Positions 20,417 to 29,253 of a stretch of 64,000 nucleotides of DNA are shown in pieces. This DNA is from Streptomonospora salina (GTDB taxonomy: Bacteria; Actinomycetota; Actinomycetes; Streptosporangiales; Streptosporangiaceae): NCBI RefSeq assembly GCF_014204715.1, contig NZ_JACHLY010000001.1:3432501-3496500 (forward strand), in the 5' to 3' direction. Below the pieces are notes generated by a model that did not search any database, was not told the origin of the DNA, and worked only from the letters and a program-made list of their open reading frames with translations. Position 1 is the stretch's first letter, and each line of letters starts with the position of its first letter. The position numbers and the translations under genes were made by a program.

Positions 20417-21034
20417 ATGTCGAATCCGTCCATCGCCAGCAAGTTGATGTCCATGGTCAAGGGCATCTTCGGACAGAAGGAAGATGCGGCCGAGCCGAGC
20501 CCGGCGTCCGCCCCCGCTGAGAAGAAGGCGCAGACGGGAACGGCCGAGAGCACCACCGCCGCGGCCAACGGCACGGCGACCGCCGCGCCGGCCGAGGAGG
20601 AGGCCCCCGCCGAGAAGCCGGTGTCCGCCCCCGCCGGCGGGACCGAGGAGAAGGCCGCGCACAGCGCCGAGACCGGGGCCTCCGCCCCGGACGCTTCCAC
20701 CGGGGAGACCTCCGGCGAGGGCTCCCATGCCGTCACTCCCGAGGAGCGCGCCGCCGTCGCCGACGAGCTCGCCACCGCCGAGGCCACCACCCAGGAGGCC
20801 GACGACTCCGTCCTGGAGGGCGTCCGCCGCCAGGCCGCCCCTGCGGCCGACGACCTGCCGGTGCCCGGCTACGACGACCTCACCCTCCCCTCCATCCGCG
20901 CCCGCCTGCGCAAGCTCACCATCGACCAGGTGCGCGAGCTGCGCGCCTACGAGGTCGCCCACGGCGAGCGCCCGGAGTTCATCAAGATGTACGACAACCG
21001 CATCGCCAAGCTGCAGAGCGAGGACCAGGAGTAG
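20417..21034 (+). CDS. acidic low-complexity protein with C-terminal helical domain (lipid-droplet-associated-like)
   Basis: A 205-residue protein. An amphipathic N-terminus (SIASKLMSMVKGIFG) is followed by ~110 residues rich in Ala/Glu/Thr/Pro. A conserved C-terminal ~60-residue helical module comes last, with LPVPGYDDLTLPSIRARLRK, IDQVRELRAYE and RPEFIKMYDNRIAKL. That module recurs in actinobacterial proteins sometimes labelled lipid-droplet-associated, typically encoded near ispH/xseA as here. This assignment is from memory of the family and the function is unproven. ATG 20417 is supported by AGGAG upstream. Confidence 0.65.
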   Translation: MSNPSIASKLMSMVKGIFGQKEDAAEPSPASAPAEKKAQTGTAESTTAAANGTATAAPAEEEAPAEKPVSAPAGGTEEKAAHSAETGASAPDASTGETSGEGSHAVTPEERAAVADELATAEATTQEADDSVLEGVRRQAAPAADDLPVPGYDDLTLPSIRARLRKLTIDQVRELRAYEVAHGERPEFIKMYDNRIAKLQSEDQE

Positions 21035-21319
21035 CCGAACCCCGGCCGTACGCCGCCCGGGCCTGCCATGGCGACGGCGGTCGCCGGCCGCCGGGGCGGG
21101 GCCGGTGCCCGACCGGTGCACACCCGCATCCGCGGTAGGGCCACAATTTCGTTTCCCGACATCCGGAACCGGGCGGTGCCGTCCTGCCGCCGCGGCCGCC
21201 GCTCCGGCACCGCAGCGGTCCGCGCCGGGGGCGGCCGGTGCGCCGGGCCGGGAGCTCCGCGGCTGCTGTCTCCGGACCGTCGGCCGAGCGTTTTCCCGGC
21301 GCCCAGCGCCGCGCTCGGC

Positions 21320-21724
21320 TCAGGTAACCGCCGATCCGGTCGCCGAACCCCCGATCTTCACGGGGCCGCGGAACGCGGGGCCCTGCACGGCGTAGCTGCC
21401 GGAGCCGCGGTATTCGCAGGCCTCGGCGAGCAGATTCTGCAGCTCCTCGGCCAGACCGGGATCCTCTTCGAGACGCCGGCGCAGCCGCTCCCGCCACAGC
21501 GCCTGGGCTCCGGCGCGCACCGCCGGCAGACCGGTGCCGGACGCCGCCGCGATGTCGCCGCTGGACCGTTCCAGATCAGCGAGGGCGCGCATTTCGCCGT
21601 CGTGGTCCCCGCGTCCCAGCAGCGGTGCCAACCGGTCGCGCAGCGCGGTCCATCCGTCGGCGGTCATGGCCTCGACCAGGGCGGTAGAGGCCGAGGCGGC
21701 CAATGCGGCGATCTGCTCGTGCAC
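21320..21724 (-). CDS. conserved hypothetical helical protein
   Basis: A 134-residue protein with a GTG start at 21724. It begins with an Ala-rich helix (QIAALAASASTALVEAMTADGWTALRDRLAPLLGR). An acidic middle and a LWRERLRRRLEEDPGLAEELQNLL helix follow, then a Gly/Ser tail. The pattern resembles a common actinomycete family of small proteins of unknown role. It is divergent from xseA. Confidence 0.6.
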   Translation of the reverse strand: MHEQIAALAASASTALVEAMTADGWTALRDRLAPLLGRGDHDGEMRALADLERSSGDIAAASGTGLPAVRAGAQALWRERLRRRLEEDPGLAEELQNLLAEACEYRGSGSYAVQGPAFRGPVKIGGSATGSAVT

Positions 21725-22040
21725 TCACGACTCCTCGGTTCCGGGCGGTTCCTGACCGCACCCTAGGCGACCTTCTGCAGAGCCGGAAAGCCCGCGCAGA
21801 CGGGGGAACGGCTCCTCCTGAGGGCCGTGGGGCGGGCCCGCCGCCGCGCACCCGACGGGGCCGGTGACTAAACCCCGCACGCTGGCCGCACCCGGCCACC
21901 GATCGGCCGCCACCCTGCCGCCCGCGGCCCCGCGTCCGTCCCGGCGCCGGAGCGCGGAGCCCTGAACCGCAGGCCGCTGACCGGCAGCGCGCCGTGCCCG
22001 AGGACGTGTTCTGTCGGCGGGCTGCTCTAGGCTCGCAGCC
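21725..22040. promoter_or_regulatory. divergent intergenic region upstream of xseA
   Basis: About 316 bp with no gene. The xseA ATG is preceded by CTCTAGGCT seven bases upstream. This looks like a -10 element placed for a leaderless transcript, and there is no Shine-Dalgarno site. Confidence 0.4.
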
Positions 22041-23279
22041 ATGGGTATGGAGAGCTCGGCCGAGTCCCCGCAGCCCGTTCGCGTCGTGATGCAGGCGGTC
22101 GGCGGCTGGATCGGGCGGTTGGGCAAGATCTGGGTCGAGGGACAGGTCGCCGAGATGAGCCGCCGGGGCGGCACGGTATTCATGACCCTGCGCGATCCCG
22201 TGTCCAACGTTTCGGCGCGCGTGGTGTGCCCGGTGCGGGTGCTGGAGGCGGTCGCTCCGGTCCCCGAGGCCGGTGCCCGGCTCGTCGTGCACGCCAGACC
22301 CGACTTCTACGTCGCCCGCGGCACGTTCTCGCTGCTCGCGCTGGAGATCCGGCACGTCGGGATCGGCGAGCTGCTGGCGCGGCTGGAGCGCCTGCGGGCG
22401 ACCCTGGCTTCCGAAGGCCTGTTCGCCGACAACCGCAAGCGCCCGCTGCCGTTCCTGCCGGGCACGGTCGGGCTGGTGTGCGGTCGCGAGTCGGCCGCCG
22501 AGCGCGACGTCCTGGAGAACGGCCGCCGCCGGTGGCCCGCCGTGCGCTTCGAGGTGCGCGAAGTCGCCGTCCAGGGCGACCGCGCCGTCGGCGAGGTTCT
22601 GGAGGCGCTCACGGAGCTCGACGACGACCCCGAGGTCGAGGTCGTCGTCGTCGCACGCGGCGGCGGATCCTTGGAGGACCTGCTGCCCTTCTCCGACGAA
22701 GCGCTGGTGCGCGCCGTGGCCGCCACCCGCACCCCCGTGGTCAGCGCGATCGGCCACGAGCAGGACAGCCCGCTGCTCGACCTGGTCGCCGACCTGCGTG
22801 CCTCCACGCCCACCGACGCCGCCAAGAAGACGATTCCCGATGTCGGCGAGCAGCTCCAGTTCGTCCGGCAGCTGCGCGACCGCGGCAGGCGCGTGCTGAC
22901 GGGCGGCATCGAGCGGGAGCGGTCGTGGCTGGCCGGCATGCGGTCGCGGCCCGTACTGGCCAGCCCGCTGCGGGAGATGGACCGGCTGACCGAGCAGGTG
23001 AACGGGCTGCGCGACCGTGCGCGGCGGTGCATGAGCGCGGCGCTGGACCGATCCGGCGACGACCTCTCCCACACCCGCGCCCGCCTGCACGCGCTTTCGC
23101 CCGCCACCACGCTGGCGCGCGGCTACGCGATCGTGCAGCGGTCGGACGGATCCGTGGTGCGCTCGGCCGACGACGTCGAGCGCGGCGATCCGTTGCGGGT
23201 CCGCTTCGCCGAGGACAGCATCACCGCGACCGTCGACGGGACCGATCCCGGCGGCGGCGACAGCGACAGCGACGAGTAG
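22041..23279 (+). CDS. xseA: exodeoxyribonuclease VII large subunit
   Basis: A 412-residue catalytic subunit of ExoVII, which degrades single-stranded DNA bidirectionally. An N-terminal OB fold ([23 protein letters not shown]) is followed by the catalytic domain. That domain has [45 protein letters not shown] and, near the end, [14 protein letters not shown] coiled-coil region in between binds many XseB copies. ATG 22041 or 22047 are both possible starts. It forms an operon with xseB, whose ribosome binding site overlaps the xseA stop. Confidence 0.95.
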   Translation: MGMESSAESPQPVRVVMQAVGGWIGRLGKIWVEGQVAEMSRRGGTVFMTLRDPVSNVSARVVCPVRVLEAVAPVPEAGARLVVHARPDFYVARGTFSLLALEIRHVGIGELLARLERLRATLASEGLFADNRKRPLPFLPGTVGLVCGRESAAERDVLENGRRRWPAVRFEVREVAVQGDRAVGEVLEALTELDDDPEVEVVVVARGGGSLEDLLPFSDEALVRAVAATRTPVVSAIGHEQDSPLLDLVADLRASTPTDAAKKTIPDVGEQLQFVRQLRDRGRRVLTGGIERERSWLAGMRSRPVLASPLREMDRLTEQVNGLRDRARRCMSAALDRSGDDLSHTRARLHALSPATTLARGYAIVQRSDGSVVRSADDVERGDPLRVRFAEDSITATVDGTDPGGGDSDSDE

Positions 23280-23293
23280 GAGGGGGAAGCGCA

Positions 23294-23629
23294 GTGGCCG
23301 CCGAGAAGAGCACCGGCACGGACAGCGCCGGCCAGGGCGCCGGCGACGGCGCGGGACAGGAGGCCGCGGACGCCGCCGGAACCGGCGCCGGGACCGAGGG
23401 CGCCGCCCCCGAGATGAGCTACGAGGAGGCGCGCGACGAACTCGATTCCGTCGTGCGCAAGCTCGAAGCCGGCGGTTTGACGCTGAAGGAGTCGCTGGCG
23501 CTGTGGGAGCGCGGCGAGAGCCTCGCCGCCACCTGCGAACGGTGGCTCGAAGGTGCCCGCGCCAAGCTCGCCGTGGCGATGGAGGAGCGCGGCCGGGGCG
23601 GGGATTCCGACGAGGACGCCCCGTTCTGA
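23294..23629 (+). CDS. xseB: exodeoxyribonuclease VII small subunit
   Basis: A 111-residue subunit. The first ~45 residues are a Gly/Ala/Asp-rich extension not usual in short XseB proteins. The conserved XseB helices follow: MSYEEARDELDSVVRKLEAGGLTLKESLALWERGE. The GTG start at 23294 is preceded by AGGAGGGGGAAG, which spans the xseA stop, so translation is coupled. It binds the XseA coiled coil and is needed for ExoVII activity. Confidence 0.92.
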   Translation: MAAEKSTGTDSAGQGAGDGAGQEAADAAGTGAGTEGAAPEMSYEEARDELDSVVRKLEAGGLTLKESLALWERGESLAATCERWLEGARAKLAVAMEERGRGGDSDEDAPF

Positions 23630-23644
23630 CCCGACCCGCGCTGG

Positions 23645-23697
23645 TCGTGTAGCTACCGAGAGTGAAAGCGATTTCCCGTGACGGTGGCTACGCGATC
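23645..23697. repeat. 53-bp imperfect palindromic repeat, copy A
   Basis: This matches the element at 57123-57175 at 43 of 53 positions without gaps. The core is GTGAAAGCGATTTCC, flanked by TAGCTAC on the left and GGCTAC on the right, giving a nested dyad. It lies 16 bp after the xseB stop and reaches the stop codon of the convergent DUF6542 gene. It could act as a hairpin at the ends of both transcripts or as a dispersed repeat. Confidence 0.7.
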
Positions 23698-24229
23698 AGC
23701 GGGGGCGGCGGCCGTTGACCTGGTCGCTGAACTCGCGGATGTTGCTGGGCAGGCCGCGGAAGACGGCGATCACCAGGACCAGTGCGGTGCCCAGGAAGAG
23801 TGACGGCGCGACGTCGGCGAGCCGGGTGGCCATGCCGATGGCGACCGCCCGGGAGAAGCCCTCCTCGCCCAGTGTCACTGCGATCTCGGCGATGAGCGCG
23901 GCGACGAAGTAGGCCAGCGGCGGGCTCACGGTCAGCGACAGCAGGTCGGTGGGCCGCACCAGCAATGCCGCCACCACGCAGGCGGCGGTGAACGCGATCC
24001 CGCTGACCAGGGGCGAACCGGCCAGATGGCCGATCAGGGCGAAGGCCAGGCTGACGGCGGTGATCAGCAGGATGCCGCCGCGCCCGGTGAGGCGGATGCC
24101 GCCGACCGGTCCTCCGGCCGGGGCGCCGCCCGCGGGGCTCGCGGGTTCGGTGCGGGGGGTGGCGCGGTGGGGCGTCCGCGGTCCGGCGGACGGCGCCGTG
24201 TCCGTGCGCTGCGGTTTGCGCGTCACCAT
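23696..24229 (-). CDS. DUF6542 family integral membrane protein
   Basis: A 177-residue protein. A ~50-residue basic/Pro-rich cytosolic N-terminus is followed by four hydrophobic segments (ILLITAVSLAFALIGHLAG, SGIAFTAACVVAALLV, VSPPLAYFVAALIAEIAV, SLFLGTALVLVIAVFRG). The family is typically encoded between xseAB and rmuC in actinomycetes and has no known role. ATG 24229 has GGGAG nine bases upstream. It is convergent with xseB. Confidence 0.8.
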   Translation of the reverse strand: MVTRKPQRTDTAPSAGPRTPHRATPRTEPASPAGGAPAGGPVGGIRLTGRGGILLITAVSLAFALIGHLAGSPLVSGIAFTAACVVAALLVRPTDLLSLTVSPPLAYFVAALIAEIAVTLGEEGFSRAVAIGMATRLADVAPSLFLGTALVLVIAVFRGLPSNIREFSDQVNGRRPR

Positions 24230-24261
24230 ATCGGCACGCTCCCTTGTGTTGCCCACGGTGT

Positions 24262-25722
24262 TCAGTATGTCACTCCCGGTGAAGAGTGTGTCTCCTCTCT
24301 CCACGCCGTGTCCCCACTGCGGTGCCCGCCGGATTCCGCGGCGGAGCCGCCGTCCGGACCGTCGGCCCCCGCGTCGTTCTCCGTCGCGGGGCCGCCGGAC
24401 ACGGGCGCCGCCGCGAACGGCGCTCCGTACAGCTCGGTGCGGGGATCGGCGGCGGGGGGCTCGGCGGTCGCATCCGGTCCGGAGCCTTCCCCGCGCGCGG
24501 TGTCCGCATCCGCGAGTTCCGCCGAGGCGAGCGGTCGCGCCTGTTCCTCGACTCCGCCGGGGCGCCCGAGGTCGCCCTCGACCAGCCCCAGCTCCTCGAA
24601 CCTGCGCGCCGTCACCAGCACGCGGCTCTCCAGCGACCCCACCGTCTGGTTGTACGCCGTGACGGTACGCGAGAGCGCCTTGCCCAGCCCCTCCATGTGG
24701 CCGCCGAGTGTCGACAGCCGCGAGTACAGCTGCTTGCCCAGGTCGAAGACCGCCCGGGCGTTCTCGCTGAGGGCTTCCTGCTGCCAGGCGTACTGCGCGG
24801 TGCGCAGCAGCGAGACCAGTGTGGTGGGGGTGGCGATGTGCACCTTGCGGCCCATCGCGTGCTCCAGCAGCTGCGGGTCGTACTCCAGCGCCGGCGCCAG
24901 GAACGCCTCGCCGGGCACGAACAGCACGACGAACTCCGGCGCGGGCGTGAACGCCGCCCAGTAGGACTTGGCGGCGAGCTGGTCGACGTGGGAGCGCAGC
25001 TGCTTGCTGTGGGCGCGCAGGCGATCGGCGCGCGTGTCGGCGTCGTCGGTCTCGACGGCTTCCAGGTAGGCGGACAGCGACACCTTGGAGTCGACGACGA
25101 TGTTCTTGCCGCCGGCGAGCCGCACCACCATGTCCGGCCGCAACCGCCCGTTGTCGGTATCCGCCCCGGCCTGCTCCTCGAAGTCGCAGTAGGAGCTCAT
25201 TCCCGCCAGCTCGGCCACGCGCCGCAGCTGCAGCTCGCCCCACCGGCCGCGGGCCTCGGGCCGCCGCAGCGCGCTCACCAGCGACTGGGTCTGGTCGCGC
25301 AGCCGCTCCGACCCCTGGCGGACCTGGTCGACCTGCTGGGCCAGCTCCGCGTGCGCGGCCCGCCGCCCCGCGTCGACCTCGCGCAGCTGGGTCTCGACCC
25401 GGCCGAGGGTGTCCTTGAGCGGTGTCACGAGCTGTTCGACGGCCGCGCGGCGCTCCTCCATGTCCTTGCCGGTCTCGGCGCCGACGGCGCGCAGCCGCCC
25501 TTCGGCCATTTCCATGAACCGGCGGTTGGTCTCGTCCAGGGCCTCGGCCGACAGCGACCGGAAGCGCTCGCCGAGCCGGTCCTCGATGTAGGCGGCGCGC
25601 TCGTCGGCGGCGCTAGCCTGCGCCCGCGCCTCGGCGAGGCGGCTGCGCGCCAGCATCCACCCCAGTGCCGTGCCGATCGCGAGTCCCACCAGAAGCACCA
25701 GGATCAAGTCAAGACCGTCCAT
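24262..25722 (-). CDS. rmuC: RmuC family DNA recombination protein
   Basis: A 486-residue protein. One N-terminal membrane helix (LILVLLVGLAIGTALGWMLA) is followed by a long coiled coil (residues ~30-150). The conserved RmuC nuclease-like domain spans about 160-390, with RGRWGELQLRRVAELAGM, RPDMVVRL, IVVDSKVSLSAYLEA and FVPGEAFLAPALEYDP. The last ~90 residues are a disordered acidic tail. RmuC limits inversions at short inverted repeats in E. coli. ATG 25722 begins right at the membrane helix. It may be co-transcribed with the DUF6542 gene (33-bp gap). Confidence 0.9.
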   Translation of the reverse strand: MDGLDLILVLLVGLAIGTALGWMLARSRLAEARAQASAADERAAYIEDRLGERFRSLSAEALDETNRRFMEMAEGRLRAVGAETGKDMEERRAAVEQLVTPLKDTLGRVETQLREVDAGRRAAHAELAQQVDQVRQGSERLRDQTQSLVSALRRPEARGRWGELQLRRVAELAGMSSYCDFEEQAGADTDNGRLRPDMVVRLAGGKNIVVDSKVSLSAYLEAVETDDADTRADRLRAHSKQLRSHVDQLAAKSYWAAFTPAPEFVVLFVPGEAFLAPALEYDPQLLEHAMGRKVHIATPTTLVSLLRTAQYAWQQEALSENARAVFDLGKQLYSRLSTLGGHMEGLGKALSRTVTAYNQTVGSLESRVLVTARRFEELGLVEGDLGRPGGVEEQARPLASAELADADTARGEGSGPDATAEPPAADPRTELYGAPFAAAPVSGGPATENDAGADGPDGGSAAESGGHRSGDTAWREETHSSPGVTY

Positions 25723-25838
25723 AGCCGCCCATCGTCTCAACCCGCCCGGCCCCGCAACCGCGCGCCACGCGCGGGCAAGAGAAGGCAAAAGACGTGCCGG
25801 GCGGCTGGCGCGCACCGTCGGCGGCCCCCGCGGGGGTG

Positions 25839-26798
25839 TCAGAGCCGCGGCGCGGGCCGGCCCAGGGCGCGGTACCAGTCGCGGACGGTGTCCCAGACCC
25901 GGTCGGGCACCGGCTCGGGCGCGAACAGCCACATCCGCTGGGCGGGGTCGGGCCCGCGGCCGGCGATGACCGCGCGCAGCGGGTAGGGGGGCTCGCCGCA
26001 CAGGTGGTACCAGCAGTAGCCGAAGGGCTCCAGCAGCGCCATCAGCCGCTCTTCGGCGCCGTGCTCGGGGTGCACCTCGCAGAAGATCCACGGGCGGAAG
26101 CGCCGCAGCACCTCGAAGGCGCCGGAGACGACGTCGGGCTCGGTGCCCGCGGTGTCGATCTTGACGATCGCGGGGGCCGCGCAGGCGCGCTCGCGCCAGT
26201 GGGAGAGGGTCTCCACGCCGACGACGACCCGCCCGAGCTGGGATCCCGCGTCGGGGAGCAGCATGTTGGCGGTGTCGGCGACCGGGGACATCCGCAGCGC
26301 CGCCGTTCCGCTGTGGTTGCTCAGCGCGAGCCGGACGACCTCGACGTCGAGCCCGTTGTCGCGGGCGATGGCCTCGGCGGTGTCGGCGATGCGGGGCGCC
26401 GGTTCGAAGGCGTAGACGCGGCGGCGGCTGCGGGCGGCGGCGAGCGCGGCGTAGAGGCCGATGTTGGCGCCGACGTCGAGCACGGCTCCGGGGCGGGCGT
26501 GCTCCAGCGCAGCGAGGTAGCAGGCCAGCGTCTCGGGTTCGTAGGAGGCCAGGCCCCCGTAGTGCAGGCGCCGCGGCACCCGGTAGTAGCCGGGGGCGGT
26601 GACGGTCACCGAGGAGCGGCCGGTTTCGGCCCTGCCGGTGCGGCGCGGCAGCGGAAGCTCGAACCGGCGCTGCCACGGCGGGACGTGTTCCGGGTTCAGC
26701 CCGCCCAGGCGCTGGGGCAGCCGGATCCGGATCTGGCGGGTCGCGTAATGCACCGCCGGGTATCGGTGCACGAAGGCGCGCATCTGGCCGTGTACCAC
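25839..26798 (-). CDS. FkbM family methyltransferase
   Basis: About 319 residues. A SAM-binding Rossmann core begins at AVLDVGANIGLYAALAAARSRRRVYAFEP. The FkbM-type later motifs IVKIDTAGTEPDVVSGA and PWIFCEVHPEHG are present. Most members O-methylate sugars or secondary metabolites; the substrate here is not evident and no biosynthetic neighbours adjoin it. The start is uncertain. GTG 26798 follows GGGGGG at a 7-nt distance and is preferred, ATG 26783 is next, and a long frame to 26966 has an unlike, low-complexity N-terminus. Confidence 0.75.
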   Translation of the reverse strand: MVHGQMRAFVHRYPAVHYATRQIRIRLPQRLGGLNPEHVPPWQRRFELPLPRRTGRAETGRSSVTVTAPGYYRVPRRLHYGGLASYEPETLACYLAALEHARPGAVLDVGANIGLYAALAAARSRRRVYAFEPAPRIADTAEAIARDNGLDVEVVRLALSNHSGTAALRMSPVADTANMLLPDAGSQLGRVVVGVETLSHWRERACAAPAIVKIDTAGTEPDVVSGAFEVLRRFRPWIFCEVHPEHGAEERLMALLEPFGYCWYHLCGEPPYPLRAVIAGRGPDPAQRMWLFAPEPVPDRVWDTVRDWYRALGRPAPRL

Positions 26799-27092
26799 GA
26801 ACGGTCCCCCCACTCTGTGCCTCGCATGCTGCGGCGGCCCGTACGCACCCGTCCCCCCGACGGCGCGTCCGGATGCCTCCGCCGTCCCCGCCCGTCGAAC
26901 CGGATCCCCTCCCGGGCCGGGCGGCCCCGTGGGGGCGCCCTCGTGCATACGTGACCGGTTCAACATGAAACTACTCCGAAACGGGGCAGCTCGCAGGGCG
27001 TTTCATCCGAAGATGGCATGCGTGTCCCAGAAAAGTCCGCGTCTGCGCCCGACGGTGAGTCCGCCCCTCGTGACGGCCTAGACTCGGTACCC

Positions 27093-28187
27093 GTGAGTCT
27101 GTCAATTGGGATCGTCGGCCTGCCGAACGTCGGCAAGTCCACACTGTTCAACGCACTGACCAAAAACGAAGCTCTGTCGGCGAACTACCCGTTCGCCACC
27201 ATCGAGCCCAACGTCGGGGTCGTGGGGGTGCCCGACTCCCGGCTCGGCACCCTGGCCGAGATGTTCGCCTCGGCCAAGACCATCCCGGCGACGGTCGACT
27301 TCGTGGACATCGCCGGCATCGTCCGCGGCGCCTCCGAAGGCGAGGGGCTGGGCAACCAGTTCCTGGCGAACATCCGCGAGAGCGATGCGATCTGCCAGGT
27401 CATCCGTGTCTTCAATGACGACGATGTCACCCACGTCGAGGGCGACATCCAGCCGTCGCGCGACATCGACACCATCAACACCGAGCTGATCCTCGCCGAT
27501 CTGCAGACTCTGGAGAAGGCGGTCCCGCGGCTCGAAAAGGACGCGAAGCGCAACGCCAAGGACAAGACCGCCCAGGAGACGCTGGCCGCCGCACAGGAGG
27601 CCCGCAAGGTTCTGGAGGAAGGCGTCGGGCTTTCGGCCGGCGCCGCGCCGGCGGGCGTCGACGTGTCCCTGCTGCGTGAGCTGAACCTGCTCACGGTCAA
27701 GCCGTTCATCTACGTGTTCAACCTCGACACCGACGAGCTGGGCGACGACGCCCTGCGCGCCAAGCTCTCGGAGCTGGTGGCCCCGGCCGAGGCGATCTTC
27801 CTCGACGCCAAGATCGAGGCGGAGCTGGCCGAGCTCGACGAGGAGGAAGCGGCCGAGCTGCTGGAGTCGATGGACCAGACCGAATCCGGGCTGGCCAAGC
27901 TGGCCCGCGTCGGATTCTCCACCCTCGGCCTGCAGACCTATCTCACCGCCGGGCCCAAGGAGGCCCGCGCCTGGACGATCCGCAAGAGGGCCACGGCCCC
28001 CGAGGCGGCCGGCGCCATCCACTCCGACTTCCAGCGCGGCTTCATCAAGGCCGAGATCGTCTCCTACGACGACCTGATGGCGGCCGGCTCCATGCAGGCG
28101 GCCCGATCGGCGGGCAAGGTCCGCATGGAGGGCAAGGAGTACGTGATGGCCGACGGCGACGTGGTGGAGTTCCGGTTCAACGTGTAG
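27093..28187 (+). CDS. ychF: redox-regulated ATPase YchF (Obg-family)
   Basis: A 364-residue Obg-related P-loop protein that prefers ATP, binds ribosomes and is linked to oxidative-stress control. G1 is GLPNVGKSTLFNALT, and the family's ANYPFATIEPNVGVV and DFVDIAGIVRGAS (G3) follow. After the coiled coil comes the TGS domain ending in YVMADGDVVEFRFNV. GTG 27093 begins directly at the conserved SLSIGIVGLP; an in-frame upstream start at 27018 adds a non-conserved leader. It is the last clear core gene before the accessory region. Confidence 0.95.
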   Translation: MSLSIGIVGLPNVGKSTLFNALTKNEALSANYPFATIEPNVGVVGVPDSRLGTLAEMFASAKTIPATVDFVDIAGIVRGASEGEGLGNQFLANIRESDAICQVIRVFNDDDVTHVEGDIQPSRDIDTINTELILADLQTLEKAVPRLEKDAKRNAKDKTAQETLAAAQEARKVLEEGVGLSAGAAPAGVDVSLLRELNLLTVKPFIYVFNLDTDELGDDALRAKLSELVAPAEAIFLDAKIEAELAELDEEEAAELLESMDQTESGLAKLARVGFSTLGLQTYLTAGPKEARAWTIRKRATAPEAAGAIHSDFQRGFIKAEIVSYDDLMAAGSMQAARSAGKVRMEGKEYVMADGDVVEFRFNV

Positions 28188-28567
28188 TCGCGTTCCGGTT
28201 CGACCTCGAGCATGAGCTGCGGGTCTGGCTGTCTCTCCGACAGAGATTTCCCCGTGCGGCTACGTGATGGGGTTCCGCTTCAGCGTGTGAGGTCGGAGTA
28301 CGACCCGCGTTCCCGGGCGGGCCGTACTCCCGTGTCGCACTTCTACGTCGTGGGCGGCTCGCGGCGGTCGGCGAACCATTGCGCGGACAGCGCGGACAGC
28401 AGGGAGCGACGGCCCGCCCGAGCGGGCGGATCCGCGGATGCTCCACCGGTGTCGGTAGCGGGCCTTCAGCATGTCCAGGAGACCCCGGGGCGGGTCGGCG
28501 GTGTCCTCGCGCGCGTCGGTCATCAGCCGTCCGCCGTGCAGTGCGGCTGCATGGGCCTGACCCGAGC

Positions 28568-28696
28568 TTCAGCGCGGCGACCGCCGCCGCGCACGGATTG
28601 ACCGTCGTCACCCGCACCATCGCCGACGTCGCCCCGACCGGTGTGGCGATCGTCGACCCGTGGCAATCGTGGGCGGCTGCCGCTCGGGTGCTGTAG
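28568..28696 (+). pseudogene. C-terminal remnant of a PIN-domain (VapC/FitB-like) toxin
   Basis: The 42 codons before the TAG read as the last part of a VapC toxin: FSAATAAAHGLTVVTRTIAD followed by VAPTGVAIVDPW. This matches the family's pattern of alanine-rich helix, HGLTVVTRN, aspartate and NPW. The catalytic N-terminal two thirds and the antitoxin gene are missing. The sequence upstream in the same frame has no PIN character, so this is a deletion remnant. Confidence 0.6.
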
Positions 28697-28737
28697 GCGC
28701 CTGTTTCGGACAGCTTGTTACGACGTTCACGCCGTGT

Positions 28738-28757
28738 CCGGTTGTCCGACCGGTTTT
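28738..28757 (+). terminator. hairpin with T-run
   Basis: CCGGT (28738-28742) pairs with ACCGG (28749-28753), followed by TTTT. It is 42 bp downstream of the toxin remnant. Confidence 0.45.
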
Positions 28758-29253
28758 ACACGTTGGGTAGTGATTCCAGTTCAGACGTTTTCGGTCGCTT
28801 TGATGCGAACCGATTAGGAAACTCCGGGTGAAAGGCGACACATGCCCGGCCGCCCGTACCGTGCCCGTCCCGCTCGCCCGCCGGCGGGCGGTCTCCCTTC
28901 TGCGGTATGGATTCGCAGGTGAAAGCCCGTCCAGAGTTCCCGTGGCGCCCCTTTCCCGAGACACCGCCGACACAGAAACCTTCCTGTAGAGCGATAGCTT
29001 CCTTTCCGGCCGGACCGCAATCGGTGCGTTGACCGTGCCTGATTCAGGGGCTTTGCTGGTATCGCCCGGTGTGTACTGAACGCTCCCTTGCTCCTGAGGC
29101 ATGCCGGTAGGTACACCGTGCGGGTCAGACACGAAACACGGAGAGGTAGACGCGGCCGAGATGCGTAACAATGGCGCACCATAGGTGTGGGATAGACAGG
29201 GCACCGGGAATCCGGCCGGTGGACCGCGTCCACGAGGGGATGGGGAGGCGTAG

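Larger units (their letters stand above)
28188..29253. other. gene-poor interval at the left edge of the accessory region
   Basis: This stretch of over 1 kb has no intact gene. It holds a possible partial copy of the 53-bp repeat near 28235-28275 and a weak reverse-strand frame at 28260-28523. It also holds a PIN-toxin remnant (28568-28696), a terminator-like hairpin (28738-28757) and a lower-GC patch around 28700-28840 with inverted TCGGACA/TGTCCGA repeats. It looks like decayed toxin-antitoxin or mobile DNA. The promoter of the next cluster should lie near its right end. Confidence 0.5.

Noticed and set aside
28260-28523. Reverse-strand small protein beginning MTDAREDTAD
   Set aside because: The first ~25 residues look vaguely protein-like (LLDMLKARYRHRWSI) but the rest is Arg/Pro-rich noise. 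It could be a decayed gene start, too weak to annotate.
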